DNA from: Archangium lansingense
Lineage (GTDB): Bacteria; Myxococcota; Myxococcia; Myxococcales; Myxococcaceae
Direction of reading: 5' to 3'
DNA: 64,000 bases
Assembly (NCBI RefSeq): GCF_026626635.1
Contig: NZ_JAPNKA010000001.1
Span: 10,834,501 to 10,898,500, forward strand
Shown here: positions 1 to 9,128 of the stretch, piece after piece
Position numbering within the stretch: position 1 is the first letter of the stretch
How the letters are laid out: each line of letters begins with the position of its first letter
Notes under the pieces: generated by a model
What the model was told of the DNA's origin: nothing
The model's input: the letters and a program-made list of their open reading frames with translations, nothing else
The model's database searches: none
Position numbers and translations under genes: made by a program

Positions 1-2
1 TG

Positions 3-1589
3 CGTGGCGCCAAGCGCGTCCGCGGGGCCTTCACCAAGACCGCCTGGGATCAGGTGGTGCGCTCGCGCCTGGAGTCCGCCTTCAAGAACAAGGAGGCCTG
101 GGTGCTGGATCGGGACGCCAAGGAGGACGAGGAGCAGTCCCGCGCCGAGCTGCGCACGCGCTACTACCAACTGTACATCCAGGAGTGGAAGGACTTCCTC
201 CAGTCCATCACCGTCCGGCCTCCGGATGACGTGGACCAGATGCAGGCCTTGCTCGAGAGCCTCACGCGCGGCAAGCCGCCAGCCTTCGGCAAGCTGCTCC
301 GGGCGCTCGCCTACAACGTGCAGTTGGTGCGCACCCCCAAGGAGGAGGAGAAGAGCACGGCGCGAAGGATGCTCGAGAAGGTCCTCCCGGACGACAAGAA
401 GAAGGACGAGCAGAAGCTGCTGGATCCGAACGCAGCCACGGGGGAGTACACGCTCGGGCCCCGGGACGTGGAGAAGGAGTTCGCCACGCTCATCCGGTTC
501 AGCAACGAGAAGTCCCCCTCGGGAGACGGCGAGGAGCAGCTGACGGCGATGGACTTCTACCAGGACCAGCTCGCGCTGGTGCTCAACTCCCTGCTGGGTG
601 TGAAGGAGAAGCCCTCGGAGTCCGGCGCACTGCTCGAGAAGATCAAGACCACGCGCGAGAGCGTGGCCATGCTCGTCAAGAAGTACGAGAGCGGCGTCCC
701 CATCCTCGAGAAGCTGCTGCTGCCGCCCTTCCAGGACATGCGCTCCATCGTCTTCGCCGGCGTGGCGCAGAACAAGAGCAACGACTTCTGCGAGGCCGTG
801 GCCAAGCCGTTCTCCGCCATCATGGCCAACCGCTACCCGTTCGTCCGCGAGTCGATGCAGGACGCGCCCCTGGCCGAGCTCTCCGAGTTCTTGCGGCCCT
901 CGGGCGGAACCCTGCGCAAGTTCCTCCAGCAGCACCTGGCCGACGAGGTCATCTCCTCCGGCCGCAAGTGGACGTTCAACAACATCAACACGCGCGAGAT
1001 GTACCGCGACGACCTGCTCACCTTCCTGGAGAAGGCGAACAACCTGTCCACCACCCTCTACCCGGGTGACACGGTGGATCCGCTCGTCCGCTTCCAGGTG
1101 CGCGTCCGCGCGGGCACGTCGCCCGACACGGCGCCCTCGGAGATCTCCGCCATCACCCTGACGATCGACGGGACGGATGAGCTCTACCGCAACGGCCCGG
1201 ACAACGTCTGGAAGCCGATGAGCTGGCCCGGCCAGGCCGGCAAGCTGGGCGCGCACATCCACGTGGAGAACGCCTCCGGGGCCACCGCCGACATCGACGA
1301 GCCCGGGGAGTGGGGCCTCTTCCGCCTGCTCGAGCGCGTGAAGCGCATCGAGCCCAGCGGCGACGGCCGCTTCTTCACCGCCGTCTGGGAGATCGAGGAC
1401 ATGAACGGGGCGCTCGTCGCCATCGACTTCCGGCCTGAGCGCACCGCCAACCCGTTCTTCGGCCTGTCGGGCAACAACACCTCCCGACTGCTGCAGATCT
1501 TCCGGGATCCGGGCCTGACGCCGCCGCTCGGGATTGCTCGCGGGGGCAAGGGCTGTATCGAGATGGTGAGCACGAACGGAGCGCCCTGA
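3..1589 (+). CDS. tssM: Type VI secretion inner-membrane protein TssM (IcmF), C-terminal part
   Basis: This is the last ~528 residues of TssM, the inner-membrane protein that links the T6SS baseplate to the outer-membrane lipoprotein. The reading frame is already open at the first base, so the 5' end lies outside the window; an internal ATG at 54 is not the true start. The first residues (RGAKRVRGAFTKTAWDQVV) match the conserved gayFT..gw segment of the IcmF C-terminal region, and the last ~200 residues have the beta-rich pattern expected of the periplasmic end. The stop lies 2 bases before tagF, so the genes are probably cotranscribed. Position at the head of a tagF-tssABC run supports the call. 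Confidence 0.9.
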   Translation, partial: RGAKRVRGAFTKTAWDQVVRSRLESAFKNKEAWVLDRDAKEDEEQSRAELRTRYYQLYIQEWKDFLQSITVRPPDDVDQMQALLESLTRGKPPAFGKLLRALAYNVQLVRTPKEEEKSTARRMLEKVLPDDKKKDEQKLLDPNAATGEYTLGPRDVEKEFATLIRFSNEKSPSGDGEEQLTAMDFYQDQLALVLNSLLGVKEKPSESGALLEKIKTTRESVAMLVKKYESGVPILEKLLLPPFQDMRSIVFAGVAQNKSNDFCEAVAKPFSAIMANRYPFVRESMQDAPLAELSEFLRPSGGTLRKFLQQHLADEVISSGRKWTFNNINTREMYRDDLLTFLEKANNLSTTLYPGDTVDPLVRFQVRVRAGTSPDTAPSEISAITLTIDGTDELYRNGPDNVWKPMSWPGQAGKLGAHIHVENASGATADIDEPGEWGLFRLLERVKRIEPSGDGRFFTAVWEIEDMNGALVAIDFRPERTANPFFGLSGNNTSRLLQIFRDPGLTPPLGIARGGKGCIEMVSTNGAP

Positions 1590-1591
1590 GG

Positions 1592-2521
1592 ATGACGCAG
1601 GCGCCTCACATTGGACTGCTGGGCAAGGCTCCGCGCCACGCGGAGTTTGTCCGGCACAACGCGGCCAGCCCCCTGGCGCGGTACCTCTTCCGCTGGATGG
1701 AGGAGAGCACCGGCCGGCTGCACGGGGCCCGGAGCGCGTTGCCCACGACTCCCGTCAGCTTTGTCTTCACCGCACCCGGCGAGAGCTCGGTGCTGGTGGG
1801 CGTGCTGGCGCCGAGCGCGGACAGTGTGGGGCGTGCCTTTCCGCTGGCACTCTTCCGGGAGTTGCCCGCTGCAGAGGTGGCCGGGAGCTATGCGCTGGTG
1901 CCGGAGACCTACCAGCCGTTCCTCCGGGCCAGCGAGGCGCTCCTGCGCGAGGCCGCCACCCTCGACGTGCCTCAGTTGCAGGAGCGCACGGCGAGGCTGC
2001 CCACCGCACGTCCTGGAGACCTCCGCGTGGCCGAGCGGCTCCGGGAGGCCCTCCTGTCCGAGAAGCGCTGTACGGAGCTGCTCCAGCACGTCCTCGGAGA
2101 CCGTCCCGCCGAGGGGCGCTACTACGCGCTGCACACCTTCCTCACCGCTTGCGCGGGCGAGCGCCACCGCGAACAGGGCCTCGCCGGCGTGATGCTGGAT
2201 TGCCCCTATCCCTCGCATATGGGGCCTATCACCTGGCTGGAGCTCGCCACGCGGCTGCTGCGCTGGTCGGCCCAGCCTCCCTCTTTCTTCTGGTCTGACG
2301 GGCAGCAGCCCCGGCTCCTGCTCTGTCTGGGCGCCGCGCCCCCCACCCTTCTGCTTCACCTGGCCCAACCCACGCGCACGGGCACCAACGTCTGGCCCCT
2401 GCGCACCGACAAGCCCGCCGCCATGGCGCAGGCGAAGCAGGCCCTGTCCGCTTCGCAGCGCCAGGTCATCGATTCCTCTCAGAGCACGCTCGAGCAGCTC
2501 CTGCGTGCCCTTGCCCGCTGA
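1592..2521 (+). CDS. tagF: Type VI secretion-associated protein TagF
   Basis: A 309-residue protein. The N-terminal segment (IGLLGKAPRHAEFVRHN) matches the TagF hallmark GffGKlPslGDFv, where the domain begins. TagF proteins are cytoplasmic negative post-translational regulators of T6SS assembly, acting with or parallel to the PpkA/PppA/Fha pathway; no kinase or phosphatase domain is fused here. The start ATG is 2 bases after the tssM stop, and tssA follows 13 bases downstream, so translation is probably coupled. The N-terminal TagF signature is clear; the C-terminal half is less conserved and is assigned by continuity. Confidence 0.85.
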   Translation: MTQAPHIGLLGKAPRHAEFVRHNAASPLARYLFRWMEESTGRLHGARSALPTTPVSFVFTAPGESSVLVGVLAPSADSVGRAFPLALFRELPAAEVAGSYALVPETYQPFLRASEALLREAATLDVPQLQERTARLPTARPGDLRVAERLREALLSEKRCTELLQHVLGDRPAEGRYYALHTFLTACAGERHREQGLAGVMLDCPYPSHMGPITWLELATRLLRWSAQPPSFFWSDGQQPRLLLCLGAAPPTLLLHLAQPTRTGTNVWPLRTDKPAAMAQAKQALSASQRQVIDSSQSTLEQLLRALAR

Positions 2522-2534
2522 AGGCGCGCCCACC

Positions 2535-4223
2535 ATGACGCCCTCCACCGACAGCCTTCGCGAGCGCGCCAACAAGTGGCTCGAGCCCATCTCCGCCCAA
2601 GCCCCCAGTGGCGCCTCGTCCAAGCACCACCCCACCTACGAGAGCGTCTTCTCGGAGGTGGCCAAGCTCGAGTCCCCCACGGGGGATTCCGTGCGTTGGG
2701 ACGAGGTCGTCCGCGACGCCGGAGAGCTGCTGCGGACGACCACCAAGGACCTCTGGCTGGCCTCCTACTTCGCCTACGGGCTGTACATGGTGGAGGGCCT
2801 GCCCGGCGCCATCACCGGCGCCACGGTGCTGACGGAGCTGACCGAGCGCTACTGGCAGGGCCTCTTCCCGGAGGCCTCGCGCCTGCGCAGCCGCGGGCTC
2901 GCGCTCTCCTGGTACGTGGAGCGAATGAAGCATGTGCTCCCCACCGTGCAGGCCGACAGCACCTCGCCCGCGGTGGTGGAGGGCTTGTCCTCCGCCGTGT
3001 CGAAGCTCGCCGAGGTGACGCGCGCGCGACTCGCCTCCCACAGCCCGGCGATGGGACCACTGCTCACCCACCTCGAGCGGCTGCGCGCGAGCATGCCCAG
3101 CGAGCCCGCGCCGCCCACGGCTCCCGCGCCTACGCCCCCCGCGCCAGTGGCCGCCCAGCCCGCCACCACTCCTGCGCCCGTCACGCCCGCGGAGGCGCCG
3201 GCTGCCGCCAGTCCCGCTCCCGTCACGCCACCCCCCGCGCCCGTCACGACCCCACCCCCTCCCGTCGCGACCCCGCCCCCTCCCGTCGCAACCGTTCAGG
3301 CCTCTCAGCTCCCCACCGCACCGAGCGGCGAGCTCACCAGCGCGGATGCCGTTACGGACTTCCTGCGCAATATCGGCTCGTCGCTGTCGAGTGCCTCCGG
3401 CGTGCTCCGCCGCGCCAACCCGGCCAACCCGCTCGCCTACCGGCTGCTGCGCACCGGGCTGTGGCTGCATATCACACAGCCACCTCCCACCGGCGCCAAT
3501 GGCAGGACATCCCTCCCGCCACTGCCCGCCAACCTGCGCACCAAGCTGGAAACCCTCTCAACCCACTCCCGCTGGGCAGAGCTGCTCGACGAGGCCGAGT
3601 CCACCCTGGCGCAGTATCGCTTTGCGCTGGACCTGCAACGTTTCAGTGCTCATGCCCTGGCATCGCTTGGCTCCACACATGCACCCGCACGTGAGGCTTT
3701 GCTGCTGGAGCTCTCCAACCTGCTCAAGCGCCTGCCAGCGGTTGTAGACCTGGTGGCAACAGATGGCACCGCCCTGGCGGACGAGGCCACGAAGGAGTGG
3801 CTCAAGCGCGAGGTGCTCACGAAGTCTGGCGCCGCCCCACGGCCCGCCATCGCGATGCCCCTGCCTCGCGAGCTCGAAGCTTCCGCGCAGGGCGCATCCC
3901 CCGAGGGGGAAGCCCAGGCGCTGCTCACCTCCGCCACCACGGCCCGCGCGCGCTTCGTCGCACGACTGCAATTGGCGCGCATGCATGCCCAGGCAGGACA
4001 ACTCACCACAGCCCGCGCGCTCTACGAGGTGCTCGATGCTGAATGCACCGCGCACTCTCTCGATTCCTGGGAACCGGCGCTCGCCGCCGCGTGCCTCGAG
4101 GGCTTCCTCACCTGCGCCCTCGCCGGAAAAGAAACACAGGACCTCCTGGTAGGAGATTTCTGGATCCGTTATCGTCGTCTCGCCCAGCTCGACCCCGCTG
4201 CCGCCTTGCGCGTTCAACCCTGA
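2535..4223 (+). CDS. tssA: Type VI secretion protein TssA, VCA0119-like
   Basis: A 562-residue TssA, the cap/organiser that directs baseplate docking and sheath growth. The first ~170 residues are an ImpA_N domain (RANKWLEPISAQAPSG onward). A Pro/Ala/Thr linker spans about residues 190-250. The C-terminal half begins with FLRNIGSSLSSASGVLRRAN and PLAYRLLRTGLWL, typical of the VC_A0119 subfamily. The ATG at 2535 is preferred because it has AAGGCG upstream and begins at the conserved region; an ATG at 2505 overlaps tagF and adds ten unconserved residues. The 73 bases before tssB hold no clear terminator. Confidence 0.88.
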   Translation: MTPSTDSLRERANKWLEPISAQAPSGASSKHHPTYESVFSEVAKLESPTGDSVRWDEVVRDAGELLRTTTKDLWLASYFAYGLYMVEGLPGAITGATVLTELTERYWQGLFPEASRLRSRGLALSWYVERMKHVLPTVQADSTSPAVVEGLSSAVSKLAEVTRARLASHSPAMGPLLTHLERLRASMPSEPAPPTAPAPTPPAPVAAQPATTPAPVTPAEAPAAASPAPVTPPPAPVTTPPPPVATPPPPVATVQASQLPTAPSGELTSADAVTDFLRNIGSSLSSASGVLRRANPANPLAYRLLRTGLWLHITQPPPTGANGRTSLPPLPANLRTKLETLSTHSRWAELLDEAESTLAQYRFALDLQRFSAHALASLGSTHAPAREALLLELSNLLKRLPAVVDLVATDGTALADEATKEWLKREVLTKSGAAPRPAIAMPLPRELEASAQGASPEGEAQALLTSATTARARFVARLQLARMHAQAGQLTTARALYEVLDAECTAHSLDSWEPALAAACLEGFLTCALAGKETQDLLVGDFWIRYRRLAQLDPAAALRVQP

Positions 4224-4296
4224 CAGCGGCCTCTGACGAGCACCACCGGCGACGAACCCACGTACCACCCACCTCAGTTGAGAGGAGAAGCAGCAG

Positions 4297-4794
4297 ATGA
4301 GCAAAGAGAGTTCCGTCGCCCCTACCGAGCGCGTCAACATCGTCTACAAGCCCGCCACGGGCAACATGCAGGAGCAAGTCGAGCTGCCCCTGAAGATGCT
4401 CATGATGGGCGACTTCACCGGCCGGCAGGATGACCGCCCGCTGGAGGAGCGCGCTCCCATCAACGTGGACAAGATGAACTTCACCGAGGTGATGGCGCAG
4501 CAGAACCTCAAGGTGGACGTCTCCGTCGCGGACAAGCTGTCCAACGAGAACGGCGCCAGCCTGCCGGTGTCCCTGCAGTTCAAGAGCCTGGCGGACTTCG
4601 CTCCCGAGAGCATCGTCAACCAGGTGCCCGAGCTGCGGAAGCTGCTGGAGCTGCGCAGCGCGCTCAACGCGCTCAAGGGGCCCCTGGGCAACGTCCCGGC
4701 CTTCCGCAAGAAGCTCCAGGCCATGCTGGCCGATGACGAGGGCCGCAAGCGCCTCATCAGCGAGCTCGGCCTCAACGGTGGTGAGACCAAGTAG
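4297..4794 (+). CDS. tssB: Type VI sheath small subunit TssB (VipA)
   Basis: A 165-residue TssB, of usual family length. With TssC it builds the contractile cytoplasmic sheath. The segments RVNIVYKPATG, VELPLKMLMMGDFTG and APINVDKMNF are the conserved N-terminal core of the VipA/ImpB family, and VPELRKLLELRSALNALKGPLGN lies in the C-terminal helical part that contacts TssC. A good ribosome site (GAGAGGAGAA) precedes the ATG. tssC follows 23 bases downstream, the usual arrangement. Confidence 0.96.
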   Translation: MSKESSVAPTERVNIVYKPATGNMQEQVELPLKMLMMGDFTGRQDDRPLEERAPINVDKMNFTEVMAQQNLKVDVSVADKLSNENGASLPVSLQFKSLADFAPESIVNQVPELRKLLELRSALNALKGPLGNVPAFRKKLQAMLADDEGRKRLISELGLNGGETK

Positions 4795-4817
4795 TCCCAG
4801 CAGCGGGAGCGAGAATC

Positions 4818-6302
4818 ATGAGCACTCAGACCCAGACCCAGAATTCCGCGGCCACCACGGCCGCCGTTTCGCCCTCCCTGCTGGACGAGATCCTCTCCGA
4901 GGCGAAGATCAAGCCCAAGGACGAGGGCTATGACATTGCCCGCCGCGGCGTGGAGGCCTTCATCGCCGAGATGCTGGCTCCCAACCGCTCCGAGGAGCGC
5001 ATCGACAAGGCCCTCGTCGACGCGATGATCGCGGAGATCGACAAGCGCCTGTCGTCCCAGGTCAATGAGATCATGCACCACGAGGAGGTCCAGAAGCTGG
5101 AGTCCTCCTGGCGCTCGCTGAAGTTCCTCGTGGACCGGGTGGACTTCCGCGAGAACATCCGCGTGGAGATGCTCAACGTCTCCAAGGAGGACCTGCTCAA
5201 GGACTTCGAGGACTCGCCCGAGGTGGTGAAGAGCGGCCTGTACCGGCTGGTGTACTCCAACGAGTACGGCGTGTTCGGTGGCAAGCCCTATGGCCTGATG
5301 CTGGGCAACTACGACTTCGGCCCGGGCCCGCAGGACATCGATCTGCTGCGCAAGTGTGCGTCCGTGGCGGCCATGGCCCACGCGCCCTTCATCGCCAACG
5401 CCAGCCCGGAGATGTTCGGCGAGCAGAACTTCCTCAACCTGCCCAACCTCAAGGACCTCAAGTCCCTGTTCGAGGGCCCGCAGTACGCCCGGTGGCACTC
5501 GTTCCGCGAGAGCGAGGACGCGCGCTACGTGGGCCTCTGCATGCCGCGCTTCCTGCTGCGCCTGCCCTACGGTGAGAAGACGATTCCCGTGAAGGCCTTC
5601 AACTTCAGCGAGGACGTCGTCGGGCAGCACGACAAGTACCTGTGGGGCCACGCCTCCACGGCGTTCGCCACCCGCGTGGCGGACTCCTTCGCCAAGTTCC
5701 GCTGGAGCCCGAACATCATCGGCCCGCAGTCCGGTGGCGCGGTGGAGATGCTGCCGCTGCACCAGTACGAGGCCATGGGGGAGATCCAGACCAAGATTCC
5801 CACCGAGGTGATGCTCACCGAGCGGCGCGAGTACGAGCTGAGCGAGGAGGGCTTCATCGGCCTGGTGTTCCGCAAGGACGCGGACAACGCGGCGTTCTTC
5901 TCGGCCAACTCGTCGCAGAAGTCCAAGTTCTTCGGCAGCACGCCGGAGGGTAAGGCGGCGGAGACCAACTACCGACTCGGTACGCAGCTGCCCTACATGT
6001 TCATCATGACGCGGCTGGCACACTACGTGAAGGTGCTCCAGCGTGAGCAGATCGGCAGCTGGAAGGAGCGCTCGGACCTGGAGCGCGAGCTGAACCAGTG
6101 GATGAGCCAGTACATTGCCGACATGGATGACCCGGCCCCTGCCGTGCGCTCGCGCCGCCCGCTGCGCGCCGCCCGCGTGACGGTTGAGGACGTGGAAGGT
6201 CAGCCTGGCTGGTATCGTTGCAGCCTGCAGGTGCGCCCGCACTTCAAGTACATGGGCGCGTCCTTCACGCTGTCGCTGGTAGGCAAGCTGGACAAGGAGT
6301 GA
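4818..6302 (+). CDS. tssC: Type VI sheath large subunit TssC (VipB)
   Basis: A 494-residue TssC, full length for the family. It forms the sheath with TssB, is wrapped around the Hcp tube and is recycled by ClpV. Conserved stretches include HHEEVQKLESSWRSLKFLVD, GGKPYGLMLGNYDFG, ASPEMFG, ESEDARYVGLCMPRFLLRLP and GPQSGGAVEMLP. The C-terminal end (YMGASFTLSLVGKLDKE) is typical. A strong hairpin lies 50 bases after the stop and separates it from hcp, so sheath and tube genes may be expressed at different levels. Confidence 0.97.
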   Translation: MSTQTQTQNSAATTAAVSPSLLDEILSEAKIKPKDEGYDIARRGVEAFIAEMLAPNRSEERIDKALVDAMIAEIDKRLSSQVNEIMHHEEVQKLESSWRSLKFLVDRVDFRENIRVEMLNVSKEDLLKDFEDSPEVVKSGLYRLVYSNEYGVFGGKPYGLMLGNYDFGPGPQDIDLLRKCASVAAMAHAPFIANASPEMFGEQNFLNLPNLKDLKSLFEGPQYARWHSFRESEDARYVGLCMPRFLLRLPYGEKTIPVKAFNFSEDVVGQHDKYLWGHASTAFATRVADSFAKFRWSPNIIGPQSGGAVEMLPLHQYEAMGEIQTKIPTEVMLTERREYELSEEGFIGLVFRKDADNAAFFSANSSQKSKFFGSTPEGKAAETNYRLGTQLPYMFIMTRLAHYVKVLQREQIGSWKERSDLERELNQWMSQYIADMDDPAPAVRSRRPLRAARVTVEDVEGQPGWYRCSLQVRPHFKYMGASFTLSLVGKLDKE

Positions 6303-6352
6303 GCCCGTCGCACCCGTGACGCGTGGTATCGCTGATTACGGGCTCCATCAAC

Positions 6353-6375
6353 ACCGGGCCTCTGAGAGGCCCGGT
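6353..6375 (+). terminator. Strong hairpin between tssC and hcp
   Basis: A perfect 10-bp stem (ACCGGGCCTC / GAGGCCCGGT) with a 3-base TGA loop. It is followed by CTTCC rather than a clean T-run, so it could be a weak terminator, an attenuator or an mRNA-stabilising structure at the 5' side of the hcp message. It sits 38 bases before the hcp ATG. Confidence 0.6.
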
Positions 6376-6413
6376 CTTCCGCGCCGTACGCGGCGCAAAC
6401 AACGAGGTGGCGA

Positions 6414-6905
6414 ATGGCTGAGACTGTACACCTGTACCTGAAGGCGAACGGCACGGAGATCAAGGGTGACAGCACCCAGACGAGCCTGGGCCGCGAGGGC
6501 TCCATCGAGTGCGTGTCCTTCGAGCACGAGGTCATCACCGCGCGCGAGTCGGGCTCCGGTCTGGCGACGGGCCGCCGTCAGTACCCGCCCATGAAGATCG
6601 TCAAGCGCATCGACAAGGCCTCGCCGCTCCTGCTGAAGGCGCTGTGCGAGAACCAGGTCATCGAGGCGAGCTTCAAGTTCTTCCGCCCCAACCCGACTGG
6701 CGATGGCACGACCGAGCAGTTCTACACGATCGCCATCAAGAAGGGCCGCATCAACAGCGTCAAGCAGCACGTGCCGGACAGCTTCGTGCCGACCAGCACC
6801 AACCTGCCCGCCATGGAGGAGATCACGTTCGTGTTCCACACGATCGACTGGACCATCACCAACGGCGGCGTGACGCACACCGACACCTGGGATACCCAGC
6901 GCTAG
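6414..6905 (+). CDS. hcp: Type VI tube protein Hcp (TssD)
   Basis: A 163-residue Hcp, the hexameric ring protein that stacks into the T6SS inner tube and is secreted. The N-terminus (AETVHLYLKANGTEIKGDS), the EHEVITARESGSGLATGRRQYPP stretch and the C-terminal beta strands (ITFVFHTIDWTI) are characteristic of the Hcp1 family. There is no C-terminal effector extension. A good ribosome site (GAGGTGG) precedes the ATG. The gene is isolated between two strong hairpins, consistent with separate control of this abundant protein. Confidence 0.97.
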   Translation: MAETVHLYLKANGTEIKGDSTQTSLGREGSIECVSFEHEVITARESGSGLATGRRQYPPMKIVKRIDKASPLLLKALCENQVIEASFKFFRPNPTGDGTTEQFYTIAIKKGRINSVKQHVPDSFVPTSTNLPAMEEITFVFHTIDWTITNGGVTHTDTWDTQR

Positions 6906-6920
6906 TCTGAAGTGCCTTCT

Positions 6921-6947
6921 GAGCGCCCGGGTAAACCCCGGGCGCTC
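6921..6947 (+). terminator. Strong hairpin after hcp
   Basis: An 11-bp perfect GC-rich stem (GAGCGCCCGGG / CCCGGGCGCTC) with a 5-base loop, 15 bases after the hcp stop. No T-run follows, so it may act as a partial terminator or a 3' stability element that raises hcp message relative to tssE and later genes. Confidence 0.65.
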
Positions 6948-6967
6948 CGAGGCCGAGCCCGCCCGCC

Positions 6968-7366
6968 ATGGCCGAACGAGGACTCCTGACACGTCTGGCC
7001 TCCAGCAGCCACGGCTCGCTGGCGCCCCGCGGCAACGCGGTGGCCGCCATCTCCGAGCACCTGCGGGCCCTGCTCAACACCCGGAAGGGAGAGTCCGTCG
7101 CGACTCCTTCCTTCGGGATCATGGATTTCAACGACATCATCCACATCCTCCCGGCGGCCATCCCGAGGATGCAGCAGTCCATCCGCACGGCCATCCAGGA
7201 GTTCGAGCCGCGGTTGAAGAACGTCATCGTCACGCACGTTCCCGACGAGCAGGACCCCACCGCCCTGCGGTTCGACATCGTCGCGCAGCTCAACCTCAAG
7301 GATGCGCGCGGCACGATCCGCTTCCATACCGAGCTGAAGCCCGGCGGGCGGATGGAACTCTGGTGA
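6968..7366 (+). CDS. tssE: Type VI baseplate wedge protein TssE
   Basis: A 132-residue TssE with a gp25-like fold, part of the baseplate wedge with TssF and TssG. RGLLTRLASSSH at the start, the GESVATPSFGIMDFND segment and IQEFEPRLKNVIVTHVP are the conserved gp25/TssE blocks, including the Pro-Ser-Phe-Gly motif. The start has only a weak ribosome site and follows the hairpin after hcp by 20 bases. tssF begins 10 bases downstream. Confidence 0.92.
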   Translation: MAERGLLTRLASSSHGSLAPRGNAVAAISEHLRALLNTRKGESVATPSFGIMDFNDIIHILPAAIPRMQQSIRTAIQEFEPRLKNVIVTHVPDEQDPTALRFDIVAQLNLKDARGTIRFHTELKPGGRMELW

Positions 7367-7376
7367 AAGGGCGAGG

Positions 7377-9128
7377 ATGTTCAGCAAGTACTACCTGAGC
7401 GAGCTCAACTACCTCCGGGAGATGGGCCGAGCCTTCGGTCTGGCCAACCCGAGCGTCGCCGGCCTGCTGGTGGAGCGCGGCGCGGACCCGGACGTGGAGC
7501 GACTGCTGGAGGGCTTCGCCTTCCTCACCGCGCGCATCCGCGAGCGCGTGGAGGACGACGTCCCGGAGATGGTGCAGGGGCTCACGGAGCTGCTGCTGCC
7601 CCACTACCTGCGCCCGGTGCCCGCCTGCTCCATCGTCGAGTTCTCGCCTCAGATGCGCGCCCTGCGCGGCCGCTCGCGCATCTCCGCGGGTGCCGAGGTG
7701 GCCTCGACGCCTCTGGATGGCACCAGCTGCGTCTTCCGCACCACGCACGACGTGGACCTGCTGCCGCTCACCGTGCAAGACGCCATGCTGGACCGCTCGT
7801 CCGTGTCCTCGCCGGTGCTGCGCATCTCCTTCCAGACAACGGAGCAGGGACGCGAGGAGCTGCAGAAGCCCCACGGCCTGCGCCTCTTCATTCACGGGGA
7901 GATGTCTGCCAGCGCGCTCATCCTGCTGTGGCTGCTGCGCTACTGCCGCCAGGTGCGCGTGCGCGGAGCCTCCAGCGGGAACGAGGTGGTGCTGGATCCG
8001 AAGCGAAGCATCCGCCCCGCGGGCTTCGATCGCCACTTCCGCCTGCTGCCCTGGCCCCGGGCCTTTGATGGCTACCGGCTGCTGCAGGAGTACTTCACCC
8101 TGCCGGAGAAGTTCCTCTTCTTCGAGGTGCATGGCCTGGAGGCGGCCGCGTCCGCGCTGGAGGAGCGCTTCGAGATCTCCTTCCACCTGGAGCGCCCGCC
8201 GCCCCTGGACGCGCGCATCACTCGGGAGATGTTCCGCCTGCACTGCGCCCCGGTCATCAACCTCTTCCAGGCTCCGGCGGATCCCCTCTTCCACCATGCC
8301 CTGGGCCGCGAGCACCTGGTGCGGGCGTCTGAGCTGCAGCCCCAGCACGCGGAGGTGTACTCCGTGGACTCGGTGACGGGACTGACGGCCGGACGCAGCG
8401 AGCGCCGCACCTACCGGCCCTTCCACGAGTTCGAGCACACCCAGGGCGAAGGCTCCGAGCCGGCCTTCTACCGCCTCAGGCGCATCCACTCCCCCGTGGA
8501 TGACGGTGTCGACACCTACCTCTCCCTGGAGACGCCACGCGACGTGGCGCCCACGCTCGGGGCCGAGGAGGTGCTGTCCATCGATCTCACCTGCACCAAC
8601 CGCTCGCTGCCCGCGCGGCTGCAGGTGGGGGACATCACCCAGTCCACTCCGGCCTCGCCCACCAACGCCAAGTTCAAGAACATCACGCCGGTGAGCCGTC
8701 CAGCCCGCGCGCCGCTGGGCACGGAGCTCCACTGGCGGCTGCTCTCTCACCTGGCCATCAACCAACACTCCATCGCAGATGGTGCCGCGCTGCGCCGCCT
8801 GCTGGACCTGTACAACTTCCAAGCGCTGGCAGACAACCTGGCCGCCCGCGCCAGCCGCCTGCGCATCAACGCCATCCGCAATGTGGAGAGCAAACCCCTC
8901 ACCCGCTTCCTCGAGGGCTCACCCGTGCGCGGCAACCGGACGCTGGTGGACCTCGACGAGACGAACTTCATGGGAGTGGGAGATGCATTCCTCTTCGGGT
9001 GCATTCTCGATGAGTTGCTGGCGTCGCATGTCACCCTCAACTCCTTCAACGAGCTGGCCATCCGGCTCCAGCCCTCGCAGACAGAGTTCGCATGGCTTCC
9101 GAGGAACGGCTTCCTGACCCTCTTGTAG
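7377..9128 (+). CDS. tssF: Type VI baseplate protein TssF (VasA)
   Basis: A 583-residue TssF, normal length, the largest baseplate wedge subunit; it binds TssG in a 2:1 complex. The N-terminus (YYLSELNYLREMGRAFGLANPSVAG) and the blocks DPDVERLLEGFAFLTARIRE and LTELLLPHYLRPVPACSIVEF are diagnostic. The ribosome site AAGGGCGAGG precedes the ATG. The 3' end overlaps tssG by 37 bases, indicating translational coupling of the two partners. Confidence 0.96.
   Translation: MFSKYYLSELNYLREMGRAFGLANPSVAGLLVERGADPDVERLLEGFAFLTARIRERVEDDVPEMVQGLTELLLPHYLRPVPACSIVEFSPQMRALRGRSRISAGAEVASTPLDGTSCVFRTTHDVDLLPLTVQDAMLDRSSVSSPVLRISFQTTEQGREELQKPHGLRLFIHGEMSASALILLWLLRYCRQVRVRGASSGNEVVLDPKRSIRPAGFDRHFRLLPWPRAFDGYRLLQEYFTLPEKFLFFEVHGLEAAASALEERFEISFHLERPPPLDARITREMFRLHCAPVINLFQAPADPLFHHALGREHLVRASELQPQHAEVYSVDSVTGLTAGRSERRTYRPFHEFEHTQGEGSEPAFYRLRRIHSPVDDGVDTYLSLETPRDVAPTLGAEEVLSIDLTCTNRSLPARLQVGDITQSTPASPTNAKFKNITPVSRPARAPLGTELHWRLLSHLAINQHSIADGAALRRLLDLYNFQALADNLAARASRLRINAIRNVESKPLTRFLEGSPVRGNRTLVDLDETNFMGVGDAFLFGCILDELLASHVTLNSFNELAIRLQPSQTEFAWLPRNGFLTLL

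Noticed and set aside
2466-3470. Long minus-strand open frame opposite tssA
   Set aside because: Antisense shadow of a high-GC gene: low-complexity Gly/Arg composition, no domain, and tssA is certain on the other strand.
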